Source: Helicobacteraceae bacterium (lineage in GTDB: Bacteria; Campylobacterota; Campylobacteria; Campylobacterales; Sulfurimonadaceae). Taken from it: a stretch of 10,023 bases of DNA. Of this stretch, positions 1 through 7,212 are shown piece after piece. The notes beneath the pieces are model-generated. The model worked only from the letters and a program-made list of their open reading frames with translations, made no database searches and was not told the DNA's origin. The translations under genes and the position numbers were made by a program. Numbering within the stretch: the stretch's first letter is position 1; each line of letters begins with the position of its first letter. The DNA lies in assembly GCA_027081565.1 (NCBI GenBank), contig JALWKG010000352.1, positions 1 to 10,023 on the forward strand, in the 5' to 3' direction.

Positions 1-1
1 G

Positions 2-52
2 TGGAATGGTAAGGTAAGCATACAGATGATGTTAGACAAGTTTTATGAGTAA
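2..52 (+). CDS. C-terminal end of an upstream gene, possibly RecJ exonuclease
   Basis: An open frame enters from the left edge and ends at the TAA at 50-52, giving the tail WNGKVSIQMMLDKFYE. The alternating hydrophobic pattern after a W-N-G turn resembles the last beta-strands of the OB-like domain that closes the single-stranded-DNA exonuclease RecJ. This is recognition by feel from only 16 residues, so the family call is weak. That it is the real end of a gene is supported by the protein-like composition and by the hairpin at 172-196 lying between it and the convergent porin gene. The start and all catalytic motifs are outside the window. Confidence 0.38.
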   Translation, partial: WNGKVSIQMMLDKFYE

Positions 53-171
53 CTAAAGGTGCCGTACTTTGTGTTTGCACATAAAACATGGAAATAAAAA
101 ATATTTCTAAGCATGTAATACATATATCATTAAAAATTAAAAAATCTATTTATGAAAAGTAAAACGCAGTC

Positions 172-196
172 AACAGACCGAGATGCCTCGGCTGTT
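172..196. terminator. Hairpin between convergent genes, possible bidirectional terminator
   Basis: The arms AACAG-A-CCGAG (172-182) and CTCGG-CTGTT (187-196) enclose an ATGC loop; one bulged A interrupts a 10-bp stem. It lies 14 bp beyond the stop of the leftward porin gene, between it and the rightward gene end at 52. T-rich tracts flank it but not immediately: GTTTT starts about seven bases downstream on the minus strand, and a TTTT at 209-212 lies downstream on the plus strand. It is therefore an imperfect intrinsic terminator. The rest of 53-210 is AT-rich spacer with no credible gene. Confidence 0.5.
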
Positions 197-210
197 TAGA
201 TAGAGCAGTT

Positions 211-1335
211 TTAGAAAGCGTAGGTATAGTCTACTGTTAAAGAAGCTTGGTTGTTAGTAGCTTTAACAAGTTCTGGTAGACCAGAAACTTCATAAGTGTA
301 GGCGTCAGAGAAACTTATACCGTATACAAAAGAAGCGTCAATAACACCGTACTCTTTAAGGTCATAACCGCCACCAATTGTAAAGTGTGCTGCAGTTAAA
401 GCAGGGAAACCGATGTATGTAGCGATAGTTTGATCTACAGAAGCACTGTCAACGATATTAGAGCCATAGTTAAAACCTATACGCAGTGCTAAAACATCCA
501 TATTATGCTCTGCACCCAGGGCAAATACATGTTGGTTACTCCAACCAAAGTCACTGTAACCAGAAGCACTTCCATAAGCTAGGTACTTGTAGTCAAATGC
601 AATTGTAGTTGCGTCACTCATACTATAATCAAGACCAAGACCAAATGTCGAAGGATTGGCAAGAGAGATATTTTGACCTTGAAGGTTTTTCATGGCGCTG
701 CCATAATCACTAGAGATCGCAGTTTTATACATGATACCAAAAGTAACACTTTCTAAGTCGTAAGTAGCACCAAGGTTTACACCAAAGTCCATAGATGACT
801 CATCACCATAGTTTGTAGATAGAGATGAAGACTGGATAACTGGTGCAATACCAAGGGCAAGACCTTTAACACCAAGGTTAGCGAAGTTGTAAGAGAAAGG
901 GATACTGATCTGTGCGATCTTTAGTTCGTTTTTAGTACCTGCTGCTGCAGTTTTACCCACAGTAGAGTAGTCCACACCTGAACCAGCGACAGAGTTAAAT
1001 CCAATACCGATCGCCATATCATCGTCGATCTTGTGTGCATAACCAATATCAGGCATGATTGAGTTACCGTAGTCAGAGTTGTCTTTACCACCCGCATCCA
1101 GGTAAGTTACTGATGGAGAGAAGAAAGTTAGACCGCCGCTAACTGCTTTACTGCTCTCTTTTGCATAGAGTGCTGGGTTGTTGTTAGACGCACCTGCTCC
1201 CATGTATGTAGCCACTCCAACACCACCCATAGCACGGGCCTTAGCCGTCGTTGCGATGAGTTGTGTACCGTTTGTTGCCAATGCTGATGTTGTAATAGCA
1301 GCAGTTCCTATAAGTAGGGTTAACGCTTTTTTCAT
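211..1335 (-). CDS. OmpP1/FadL/TodX-family outer-membrane transport protein
   Basis: A 374-residue outer-membrane beta-barrel of the FadL type, a family that passes hydrophobic substrates (long-chain fatty acids, aromatic hydrocarbons) across the outer membrane. Residues 1-20 are a signal peptide (MKKALTLLIGTAAITTSALA, cleavage after ALA). Next come the family's N-terminal plug-like signature with K-A-R-A-M-G-G-V-G-V-A (32-42) and the N-P-A box (53-55). The remainder is alternating, Gly- and aromatic-rich beta-strand sequence ending in the C-terminal phenylalanine (YTYAF) used by the Bam machinery. The start is set at the ATG 1333-1335, because GGAG (1341-1344) sits 5 bp before it; an in-frame GTG two codons upstream overlaps that ribosome site and is unlikely. 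The length is slightly short for FadL (about 400-450) but normal for OmpP1 members. It is a single gene, divergent from the large lipoprotein. Substrate is not predictable. Confidence 0.9.
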   Translation of the reverse strand: MKKALTLLIGTAAITTSALATNGTQLIATTAKARAMGGVGVATYMGAGASNNNPALYAKESSKAVSGGLTFFSPSVTYLDAGGKDNSDYGNSIMPDIGYAHKIDDDMAIGIGFNSVAGSGVDYSTVGKTAAAGTKNELKIAQISIPFSYNFANLGVKGLALGIAPVIQSSSLSTNYGDESSMDFGVNLGATYDLESVTFGIMYKTAISSDYGSAMKNLQGQNISLANPSTFGLGLDYSMSDATTIAFDYKYLAYGSASGYSDFGWSNQHVFALGAEHNMDVLALRIGFNYGSNIVDSASVDQTIATYIGFPALTAAHFTIGGGYDLKEYGVIDASFVYGISFSDAYTYEVSGLPELVKATNNQASLTVDYTYAF

Positions 1336-1362
1336 GATCACTCCATTTTATTAAGTATCTGA

Positions 1363-1368
1363 ATTGTA
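1363..1368 (-). promoter_or_regulatory. Candidate -10 box of the porin gene
   Basis: On the minus strand this reads TACAAT, five of six matches to TATAAT. It would start transcription near 1356, giving a leader of about 20 bases that includes the GGAG ribosome site. No -35 box is apparent, which is common for the main sigma factor in Campylobacterota. AT-rich surroundings make chance matches likely. Confidence 0.35.
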
Positions 1369-1395
1369 TTACGTATTTAATAAAAAATAACTTAC

Positions 1396-1549
1396 ATCAA
1401 CGTTTTTGTCTTTGTTGGATTAATATTCATTTTTGTTTTTCTATGCTAAAATTGTTTGTGAAATTGATGGTTTAATGTTCTTTTAGGGATTTCTGATAAA
1501 CAGATGGCAACTGTTATCTATTTATTAGAGGTCCCCAAAAAACGTTGAT
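1396..1549. repeat. Pair of inverted 12-bp copies in the divergent promoter region
   Basis: ATCAACGTTTTT at 1396-1407 and its exact reverse complement AAAAACGTTGAT at 1538-1549 face each other across the region between the divergent porin and lipoprotein genes. Read in the direction of each gene, the same sequence AAAAACGTTGAT occurs upstream of both start codons, 60 bp before the porin and 28 bp before the lipoprotein. Each copy contains the palindromic core AACGTT. A shared regulator site is the natural reading, but no protein is known for it here. Confidence 0.45.
1444..1452 (+). promoter_or_regulatory. Candidate extended -10 promoter of the large lipoprotein gene
   Basis: TGCTAAAAT is an extended -10 (TGn plus TAAAAT, five of six matches). 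It predicts a start near 1459 and a leader of about 120 bases. That leader would contain a weak 5-bp hairpin (AACAG/CTGTT, about 1499-1515) and the AAAAACGTTGAT copy at 1538-1549. No -35 box is visible. Confidence 0.35.
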
Positions 1550-1565
1550 CCATCATATAAATACT

Positions 1566-1570
1566 AGGAG
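1566..1570 (+). promoter_or_regulatory. Ribosome binding site that fixes the lipoprotein start
   Basis: AGGAG lies 7 bp before the ATG at 1578. It rules out the longer reading that begins at the GTTG region near 1545, which would put eleven non-signal residues in front of the lipoprotein signal peptide. Confidence 0.8.
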
Positions 1571-1577
1571 TTCGAAA

Positions 1578-4500
1578 ATGAGATTTAATTCTAAAATGTT
1601 ATCTGCTGCAGCTGCAGCGGCATTAATCGTCACTATGGCTGGTTGTGAAAGCACAGCGACTAGCTCTTCAAAAACAGGTGGTTCTGCACAGCACATCACT
1701 AACCCTAAGGGTAGTGTTACTGGTACAGTTCAAGACACAAATGGTAACCCTCTTTCAGGTGTACTAGTCTATCTAGCAGGCCAAAGAAGTAAAACAGATG
1801 CAGGTGGTGTTTACCGTTTTTCTAGCGTTCCTGTAACTCAGGTCAATGACACAGCCGGTGGAGCTCATGGTCAGGATCTTTCTGTTACTATCGCTGCTCC
1901 AGAAGGTTATATTGGCGCAACTGTAACAGTAAGCCCAGCAGCACAGATCGATAATGCTGAAAATGCTGAAAATGGTGTTGAGACATTTATTGATGGTTTT
2001 ATCGCTTCAGCAGGTGTTGCAGTTCTTCCAGAGACAAACTCAACAGTAGTTGGTGTGTTAAGAGATATCGCTACAGGTGCACCGTTGGCAAATACGGAGA
2101 TCCAGCTTGAGTTTATTGCTGGAGGATCAGGTGCTGACACAGCTCAAGAGCAGTCACATAATGGTGTGAACACTTCATATGCTGTCTCTACTTACAAGAT
2201 CTCTACAGATGTTAACGGTTCATTCTCTTTTACATCACTTCCAACGGATTCAACATTCCAATTCCTTGTTCCTGGTTATGACAATGTAGATGTTGGTGGT
2301 GCAACAGACCTATTTGCTTCTGATGCTGAGACGGTAGTCACACTTGGTAATGTCGTAGCAAAAGAGATCAAAGCGTTAGACACGACGCCACCATTTGTAG
2401 TATCTGTTGATAACATTATCTCTGCACCATCTGCGCTTCGTGCAACTTTAGATGATGACGCAAGAGACACTTTTGTTGTTAACTTCTCAGAGACTTTGAC
2501 ACCTGAGAAATTAGAGCTTGCTGGAAACTCAGTGTTCCTATATGCAGGTGAAGATGGTAACATGACAAAAAGAGCATTTACTGCAGCTATTAACACTGAC
2601 AACAATGCGGTTACTTTTACAATCACAGATGCACTTGCTGATGGTGATCTTGTAGACCTGTTGTTCCTAAATGCTGACACAGTAGATACATCAATGAACC
2701 CATTGACAACAGCGGGTACTGTTATTGGTTATGATGCACCTCAAGGTAACTACACAAAAATCAAGTTAAAGATCTTCTCTGAAGAAAATACAAATGCTGC
2801 TGCAGCAACAGCTCAAGCTCAGCTAGATGAAGACACTAATGGTGTTGATGACTTTGAAAAGATTCAAGCCTTAAGTAATGCATTTAAAGACGTTCTAGAC
2901 GAGTCTGGTAAGTTATATCAACTTAACAGTGCTGATGACGATGATAGTGCTAGCGGTATCGACGCTGCAGAGAGATTAACTGCTTTGTCAAATGAATTAG
3001 GTGGGGGAACGGTTATCGTTAACACAGCACGTGTAACATTTACTGCAGCAGATGCAAACAGTTATGTTGTATCAGTGACAGATAAAAGCGGTACACCAAA
3101 AGCAATAACAGCTGTTGATGGCGTACTAAATGCTTTGACTTATGATGGTGTTACTATGCCATTAGGCACAAACGATCAAGACTTTGGTGATACACTTCCA
3201 ACAGACCCTTTAATTATTTCTCCTGATGCTAACGTCACTGTTGAAATCGCTTTAAATGGCGTTGAACCAACAGATGTTGTACTTATCACTCCTACAGACT
3301 CATTAGGCTATCCAGGAACTGCAAAAAGAATTGAACTTGTAGATAATGTTGTACCAACAACTATTTTACAGAAAAGTTTCCTAAGTGGAACACCGACAGT
3401 TGAAACGGGTGGTACTACAGCTCAATTCGGTGACGGTGGAGAACTAAGTCAAAACAACGATGGTTCAACTATTGGTGCACCATACCTTTCTATTAATCCG
3501 GGCCTATTAAATGATTTAGATGGAAATGGTGAAAATGTTAATGATGGTGCTACACGTGATGCATCACTACAAGAAGAGTTGATGGTCTACAATACAATCA
3601 ACGCAACCAGCGGAACCAACTGGATCTCTAAAGCTAGCGAGATTTATGATGCAACAGCGTTTATTCAATTTAACACACGCCTAAATAGAACGATTGGTGT
3701 TGCTTTCTCTGAAGATGTTAATCTTACAGGTACACCAGCGACAACAGGTTTCGTTGCTACAGTTAACAATGCACAAGCATATAATGATGTGACATCAAAC
3801 GTAGATGGTAGTACAGTGAACTCTGACCTTGTTACTTTAGATGTTGATGATGTAATTGTTCTAGCTAACACAGATGATGGAAAAACTATTGACTTCGCAG
3901 GTGTTATTCAAGATACTGCAGGTAACCAAGCAAATTCAGCAACTAATGCAAAAGTAGTAGTTTTAGATGAGATGCCTCCAATGGTTGAAAAAGCATACTT
4001 TAATGGTATAAGCTACGTTATCGAGTTTAATGAAAATGTAGCACTAGTAAATAATATGACTGTAAGCATTTCAGATGTAGCAGGTCCAACGACACAAACT
4101 GCAACCTATAATGCTGCAGCTCCTATCGTAACATGGACAGTTTCTGGTAATGTTCTTACTATTGATAAGTCTGCATTTAACTTTGACACTACTACTTTCT
4201 TGAATGATTCAACAAATTGGGATTTAGCAACTTACGCTTATGATACAGATATCTATGGTGTTGGTGCGCTTTCAGACCAGAATTTGTCACACCTTGTGTT
4301 GACTACTTCTGATGTTCCTGATACTAATGAAAACAGTTGGAACACATATGCTGCAGATACTACTCGTGATGTGACTACACCAAGATTTGCAATTGTCAAT
4401 AAATTAACGAAGGTAACACCAACATTTACTACCAATAATGCAAACTTTAAAGTTGCCGATGACACAACAGCAATACAGCAGACCGTAATTTGGACATATG

Positions 4501-4871
4501 ATCAACCGATTCGTGTATCACAAGGTTCAGACATCTTCAACTTGGGTAACCTTAACTCGGGTGCAGAAGAGACAGATGGCTCTCGTATTATCTTTGACAG
4601 TGGTGCAGCTCCAGCTTCAAACGGTGAAGTTTCAGCGTTCTTTGAGGCAGTAATTGCAGGTGCACCAGATACTATTACCAATGGTGATAACACTACAACT
4701 GCGACAAGAACACAAGCAACATTAAGTGCTGATCGAAAAACTATTACATTGAAATTCACTTCAACAACTGATATTACAAGTATTACTGCTGATGGTGTAC
4801 GTACAATTAATCCTGTAACTAGTGATTATGACTATGCAAAATCTGTTAGTACAGTAGCATCACCTCTTTAA
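1578..4871 (+). CDS. Large multidomain lipoprotein with carboxypeptidase-regulatory-like and SbsA-type Ig-like domains
   Basis: A 1097-residue acidic lipoprotein, probably anchored in the outer membrane and facing periplasm or cell surface. The signal peptide has basic N-region MRFNSK, an alanine-rich core and lipobox M-A-G-C with lipidated Cys23, the only cysteine seen. A Thr/Ser/Gly linker follows. Residues about 45-118 and 154-240 are carboxypeptidase-regulatory-like beta-sandwiches (GTVQDTNGNPLSGVLVYL; TDVNGSFSFTSLP). Residues about 269-385 form an SbsA/Big_5 Ig-like domain opened by TTPPFVVSV and containing FSETLTP. Residues about 402-478 are a helical, Asp-rich insert with DEDTNGVDDFEK, like a calcium-binding loop. 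Further Ig-like units begin near 704 (FSEDVNL), 800 (PPMVEKAYF, FNENVAL) and 932 (TTPRFAIV). No enzyme motif is visible. Such proteins usually act in adhesion or as structural spacers, but that role is inferred. The next gene is another lipoprotein with the same C-E-S after the lipobox. Confidence 0.85.
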   Translation: MRFNSKMLSAAAAAALIVTMAGCESTATSSSKTGGSAQHITNPKGSVTGTVQDTNGNPLSGVLVYLAGQRSKTDAGGVYRFSSVPVTQVNDTAGGAHGQDLSVTIAAPEGYIGATVTVSPAAQIDNAENAENGVETFIDGFIASAGVAVLPETNSTVVGVLRDIATGAPLANTEIQLEFIAGGSGADTAQEQSHNGVNTSYAVSTYKISTDVNGSFSFTSLPTDSTFQFLVPGYDNVDVGGATDLFASDAETVVTLGNVVAKEIKALDTTPPFVVSVDNIISAPSALRATLDDDARDTFVVNFSETLTPEKLELAGNSVFLYAGEDGNMTKRAFTAAINTDNNAVTFTITDALADGDLVDLLFLNADTVDTSMNPLTTAGTVIGYDAPQGNYTKIKLKIFSEENTNAAAATAQAQLDEDTNGVDDFEKIQALSNAFKDVLDESGKLYQLNSADDDDSASGIDAAERLTALSNELGGGTVIVNTARVTFTAADANSYVVSVTDKSGTPKAITAVDGVLNALTYDGVTMPLGTNDQDFGDTLPTDPLIISPDANVTVEIALNGVEPTDVVLITPTDSLGYPGTAKRIELVDNVVPTTILQKSFLSGTPTVETGGTTAQFGDGGELSQNNDGSTIGAPYLSINPGLLNDLDGNGENVNDGATRDASLQEELMVYNTINATSGTNWISKASEIYDATAFIQFNTRLNRTIGVAFSEDVNLTGTPATTGFVATVNNAQAYNDVTSNVDGSTVNSDLVTLDVDDVIVLANTDDGKTIDFAGVIQDTAGNQANSATNAKVVVLDEMPPMVEKAYFNGISYVIEFNENVALVNNMTVSISDVAGPTTQTATYNAAAPIVTWTVSGNVLTIDKSAFNFDTTTFLNDSTNWDLATYAYDTDIYGVGALSDQNLSHLVLTTSDVPDTNENSWNTYAADTTRDVTTPRFAIVNKLTKVTPTFTTNNANFKVADDTTAIQQTVIWTYDQPIRVSQGSDIFNLGNLNSGAEETDGSRIIFDSGAAPASNGEVSAFFEAVIAGAPDTITNGDNTTTATRTQATLSADRKTITLKFTSTTDITSITADGVRTINPVTSDYDYAKSVSTVASPL

Positions 4872-4889
4872 TAAGAAATGATGTTGCTA

Positions 4890-4917
4890 TAAAGTTGTAT
4901 TTATAAATACAGCTTTA
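4890..4917 (+). terminator. Near-perfect 28-bp dyad just after the lipoprotein stop, terminator or operator
   Basis: The core TGTATTTATAAATACA (4896-4911) is a perfect 16-bp palindrome. The flanks TAAAG (4890-4894) and CTTTA (4913-4917) extend the dyad, leaving one T-G position per strand. As RNA it forms a 13-bp stem counting the wobble pair, with a central AU turn, followed by ATAGTTACTTTTT (4918-4930). This fits an intrinsic terminator 18 bp after the stop codon. A DNA-level operator reading is also possible, because TGC-TATAAA at 4885-4893 is an extended -10-like element abutting the palindrome. Confidence 0.5.
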
Positions 4918-4934
4918 ATAGTTACTTTTTACTA

Positions 4935-4962
4935 AAGTCTTAGTGCTTCGGCACTAAGGTTT
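4935..4962 (+). terminator. UUCG-loop hairpin, terminator or attenuator before the propeller lipoprotein
   Basis: CTTAGTGC (4939-4946), loop TTCG and GCACTAAG (4951-4958) form a perfect 8-bp stem closed by the very stable C(UUCG)G tetraloop. Two G-U wobbles and two A-U pairs can extend it to 12 bp (4935-4962), so the U side of a terminator lies within the stem. Only GTGTAAG follows, so U-tract support is weak. It ends 37 bp before the next start codon and could equally shape the 5' leader of that gene. Confidence 0.6.
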
Positions 4963-4988
4963 GTGTAAGAGGTTACAGATAATGCCCA

Positions 4989-4994
4989 AAAGGA
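4989..4994 (+). promoter_or_regulatory. Ribosome binding site that fixes the propeller lipoprotein start
   Basis: AAAGGA lies 5 bp before the ATG at 5000. The upstream in-frame candidates (TTG 4961, which falls within the UUCG hairpin, and ATG 4982) have no comparable site and would place extra charged residues before the lipoprotein signal. Confidence 0.75.
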
Positions 4995-4999
4995 ATAAA

Positions 5000-6271
5000 A
5001 TGAAAAAAAATATCTTATACTCTCTACTGACCATAGCTGTGCTGATCACAACAGGTTGTGAAAGTCTGGACACAACACAGTTTGACCAAAACAGTACCGG
5101 TAATAATGACGGTAAGCTAGACTCCAAGTATGTACTGCTTCCAGCTTTAAAGCTTGACAATGGCCAATCAGCTGATGTTGTTATTGGGCAGCCAGACATG
5201 ACAAGTGGAGCTGGGGTTGGACCAGCAGGTAGTGAACTTGGACCCTACAGTAACGCCAGTGTACTTAACGGCAAGTTGTTTTTACAGAGTTATGGTTTTA
5301 ATAGAATTTTGGCATTTAACCAGATACCAAAGGTATCAGGAGCTGATGCAGATTATGTCATAGGGCAACCTGACTTTTTGTCATCTGGTAGTGGAAATGA
5401 CAATACGGATCTTAATGCTCCATTAGGAACCTCTATTACCCCTTCCAACTATGCGTCAAAATACAGTTCAAGATTGGTGGTGGCTGAACTAGCAAACCAC
5501 AGAGTTAGTATTTTTAATGCTGTCCCAACATCGAGTGGCGCGGCATCAGATGTAGTGGTTGGCCAGAGTGATTTTAATGTGCCTCCCATTACAACATGTA
5601 CGGCTGTCAACTTACAGAACCCGTATGATGTCACTACTACAAATGATGGAAAGATGATTATTGCAGATACTGGTCATAACCGTATTTTGATCTATAACGC
5701 TATACCAACAGAAAATGGTGCAGCAGCTGACATTGTGTTAGGACAAAATGATTTTACATCATCATGTGCACCAGTTATGGCCCCGGGAGGCTTATTCATG
5801 CCTAGTGGTCTTTGGAGTGATGGAAGGCGCTTAGTTGTTGTAGACAGTGGCCATCATCGTGTTTTGATTTGGAATAAATTTCCAACAACCAACGGAGTAG
5901 CAGCAGATATTGTGTTAGGACAATCGACTTTTATGAACTTTGCACCTAATGATGATGATCAAGATGGCGGCGCAGATCTTGAACCATCTGCAAGAACATT
6001 ACAATTTCCATTTATGGGTGTTTTTTCTAATGGACAGCAACTCTTTATAGCAGATAGCAGTAATAACAGAGTATTGGTATGGAACAAGTTTCCTACACAA
6101 AACTTTCAAGAGGCAGACCGTGTCCTGGGTCAAAATGACTTTATGTCACTTGGAGGAGGATTACCAACAGCTTTTTCATTTAATTTTCCTACGGGAATCA
6201 CTCAGTATAAAAAAGATCTGATCATCTCTGATACCAACAACAATCGTCATCTAGTTTTTTCAGGAAATTAA
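5000..6271 (+). CDS. NHL-type beta-propeller lipoprotein with six A-D-x-V-x-G-Q units
   Basis: A 423-residue predicted lipoprotein. MKKNILYSLLTIAVLITTGC is a type II signal with lipidated Cys20 and a slightly unusual T-T-G-C lipobox. The body is a repeat protein: the motif (A/S)D-x-V-(I/V/L)-G-Q-x-D-F recurs near residues 60, 120, 185, 245, 304 and 374. Each copy is followed after a variable loop by a strand pair of the form L-x-(V/I)-A-D-x-x-x-N-R-(V/I)-L-(I/V)-(F/Y/W)-N and then P-T-x-N-G. This is the NHL-repeat pattern, and six units predict a six-bladed propeller. The first blade is degenerate (QSYGFNRILAFNQIP). Two cysteines occur outside the lipobox (TTCTAV and SSCAPV), possibly a disulfide. 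NHL propellers bind protein or other ligands; no catalytic residues are evident. It is downstream of, and possibly functionally paired with, the large Ig-like lipoprotein, though two dyads lie between them. Confidence 0.8.
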   Translation: MKKNILYSLLTIAVLITTGCESLDTTQFDQNSTGNNDGKLDSKYVLLPALKLDNGQSADVVIGQPDMTSGAGVGPAGSELGPYSNASVLNGKLFLQSYGFNRILAFNQIPKVSGADADYVIGQPDFLSSGSGNDNTDLNAPLGTSITPSNYASKYSSRLVVAELANHRVSIFNAVPTSSGAASDVVVGQSDFNVPPITTCTAVNLQNPYDVTTTNDGKMIIADTGHNRILIYNAIPTENGAAADIVLGQNDFTSSCAPVMAPGGLFMPSGLWSDGRRLVVVDSGHHRVLIWNKFPTTNGVAADIVLGQSTFMNFAPNDDDQDGGADLEPSARTLQFPFMGVFSNGQQLFIADSSNNRVLVWNKFPTQNFQEADRVLGQNDFMSLGGGLPTAFSFNFPTGITQYKKDLIISDTNNNRHLVFSGN

Positions 6272-6530
6272 AACAAGCTTTTGTTAGTGAATATAGACTG
6301 TTAAAACTGTTTAAGGTTTTCTCTCTAGAAATAGGTCTTGGCAGTCTTTACAAAGCATGGTACTATCAAGTCAAGAAAGGCAGAGGTGTCAGGTTATCAA
6401 TATTGATTTTCTATCTTGGCAATCAATGGATCTAAAAAATAAGGTCAGGTAATTGGTGATTATTTTCAATTACTTAGGTGTCTGTTGTCCCAAGTTTAGT
6501 TTAAACTATTAAACAGCTCAATTCCTGGGT
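6272..6530. other. Spacer without a gene upstream of the two-component operon
   Basis: No convincing gene or tRNA is seen. It contains two perfect 12-bp palindromes, ATCAATATTGAT (6396-6407) and TAGTTTAAACTA (6497-6508); the second ends 22 bp before the tandem response-regulator site and might be a further regulator site. No clear intrinsic terminator for the propeller gene was found. An open frame without a start codon crosses the first part and ends with LGNQWI at a TAA near 6434; it may be a decayed fragment but is not called. Confidence 0.5.
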
Positions 6531-6549
6531 TTAACACTCCACTAACACT
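6531..6549 (+). promoter_or_regulatory. Tandem direct repeat, putative response-regulator operator (autoregulation)
   Basis: TTAACACT (6531-6538), CCA, CTAACACT (6542-6549): two half-sites repeating at 11 bp, one helical turn, the usual layout for OmpR/PhoB-class regulators. It ends 7 bp before the TATAAT box, so it covers about -38 to -20 and replaces the -35 region, the position of an activator. A partial third copy (TACACT, 6552-6557) runs into the -10 box. The same arrangement recurs at 8270-8288 with 15 of 19 bases identical. Confidence 0.6.
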
Positions 6550-6556
6550 TCTACAC

Positions 6557-6562
6557 TATAAT
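6557..6562 (+). promoter_or_regulatory. Consensus -10 box giving a probable leaderless mRNA
   Basis: A perfect TATAAT hexamer ends only 5 bp before the response-regulator ATG (6568). Normal spacing places the transcription start at about 6568-6569, on or next to the start codon. No Shine-Dalgarno sequence exists in the 25 bp before the ATG, which fits leaderless translation. The preceding direct repeat supplies activator contact in place of a -35 box. Confidence 0.65.
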
Positions 6563-6567
6563 AGAAC

Positions 6568-7212
6568 ATGCATAAAAAAATTCTCCTTTTAGAAGATGAC
6601 AGACTTTTGGGTGAGACCTTGAGGGAACTGCTGATGAGTGAAGGTTATGAGGTTACTTTGGCGGTTGATGGTGAGGCTGCTGCTGAGGTTTCGTTTGAGG
6701 CTAGCTTTGACCTGTACGTCTTTGATATCAACGTCCCTGAGATCAATGGACTGGAACTGCTAGAGAGTCTCCGTGGGGCAGAGGACAAGACTCCTGCGAT
6801 CTTTATCAGTGCGTTGGTGGATCTTAATTCCATCTCTAAAGGCTTTGCAGTGGGGGCGGATGACTACATCAAAAAGCCTTTTTTCCCAGAAGAGCTGCTT
6901 ATCCGTGTGAATGCCAAGTTGCGAGAGCAACAGCCTAGCTCTTTGAGCTATGAAGACCTTGAGTTTGACATGAACTCCAAAACACTTCGTAAAGCGGGAA
7001 AGGTCATTGCCCTTGGTGTCGTGCAAGAACGTCTTTTTGAGCTCTTTATCACTAATATTGATAAAGTCTTAGATAAAGAGCTTCTTTTAGAGACCCTGGA
7101 AAAACCTTCTGCAACAGCACTTCGTGTTGCTCTGGTCAAACTCAAGCAGACGACAGGACTGCCTATAGAAAACCTTCGTGGTGTGGGTTACATCTTGAGT
7201 AAGGAGCATTAG
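6568..7212 (+). CDS. OmpR/PhoB-family response regulator
   Basis: A 214-residue cytoplasmic DNA-binding response regulator. Receiver domain 1-120: acidic pair D10/D11 after ILLLE, phosphoacceptor D53 (FDLYVFDINVPEING), switch S81, K103 in DDYIKKPF, and Y100. Winged-helix effector domain about 123-212: LEFDMNSKTLRKAGKVIAL hairpin, the alpha helix VQERLFELFITN, DKELLLETL, and the terminal wing LPIENLRGVGYIL that marks this family. The recognition-helix segment (SATALRVALVKLKQ) departs from the usual V-D-V-H-I-x-R-L-R-x-K form, so specificity is likely its own. It is a little shorter than the usual 220-240 residues. The gene lacks a ribosome site and is probably leaderless. It overlaps the kinase gene by one base (TAGTG). 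The tandem CTAACACT-type sites before this gene and before 8344 make it the probable autoregulator and activator of the small periplasmic genes. Confidence 0.93.
   Translation: MHKKILLLEDDRLLGETLRELLMSEGYEVTLAVDGEAAAEVSFEASFDLYVFDINVPEINGLELLESLRGAEDKTPAIFISALVDLNSISKGFAVGADDYIKKPFFPEELLIRVNAKLREQQPSSLSYEDLEFDMNSKTLRKAGKVIALGVVQERLFELFITNIDKVLDKELLLETLEKPSATALRVALVKLKQTTGLPIENLRGVGYILSKEH

Noticed and set aside
88..162. 24-codon frame starting with ATG in the spacer after the possible recJ end
   Set aside because: No ribosome site, AT-rich Lys/Ile composition expected of noncoding DNA, no recognisable feature.
1907..4759. Several minus-strand open frames inside the large lipoprotein gene
   Set aside because: Shadows of the Ala/Thr/Val-rich plus-strand gene; no ribosome sites and no coherent domains.
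6279..6287. TTGTTAGTG, a reverse-orientation match to CACTAACA as a further regulator half-site
   Set aside because: A single imperfect half-site with no tandem partner and far from any -10 box.
6264..6434. Open frame of over 50 codons across the spacer, ending with LGNQWI then TAA
   Set aside because: No ATG, GTG or usable TTG start and no ribosome site; overlaps the propeller stop in another frame. At most a decayed fragment, not a supportable gene.
6357..6452. 31-residue frame MVLSSQERQRC... in the same spacer
   Set aside because: No Shine-Dalgarno sequence, no signal or domain, and a length expected by chance.
6497..6508. Perfect 12-bp palindrome TAGTTTAAACTA, and ATCAATATTGAT at 6396-6407, as operators
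   Set aside because: Short AT-rich palindromes arise easily by chance here and neither recurs in the window; noted in the spacer entry only.
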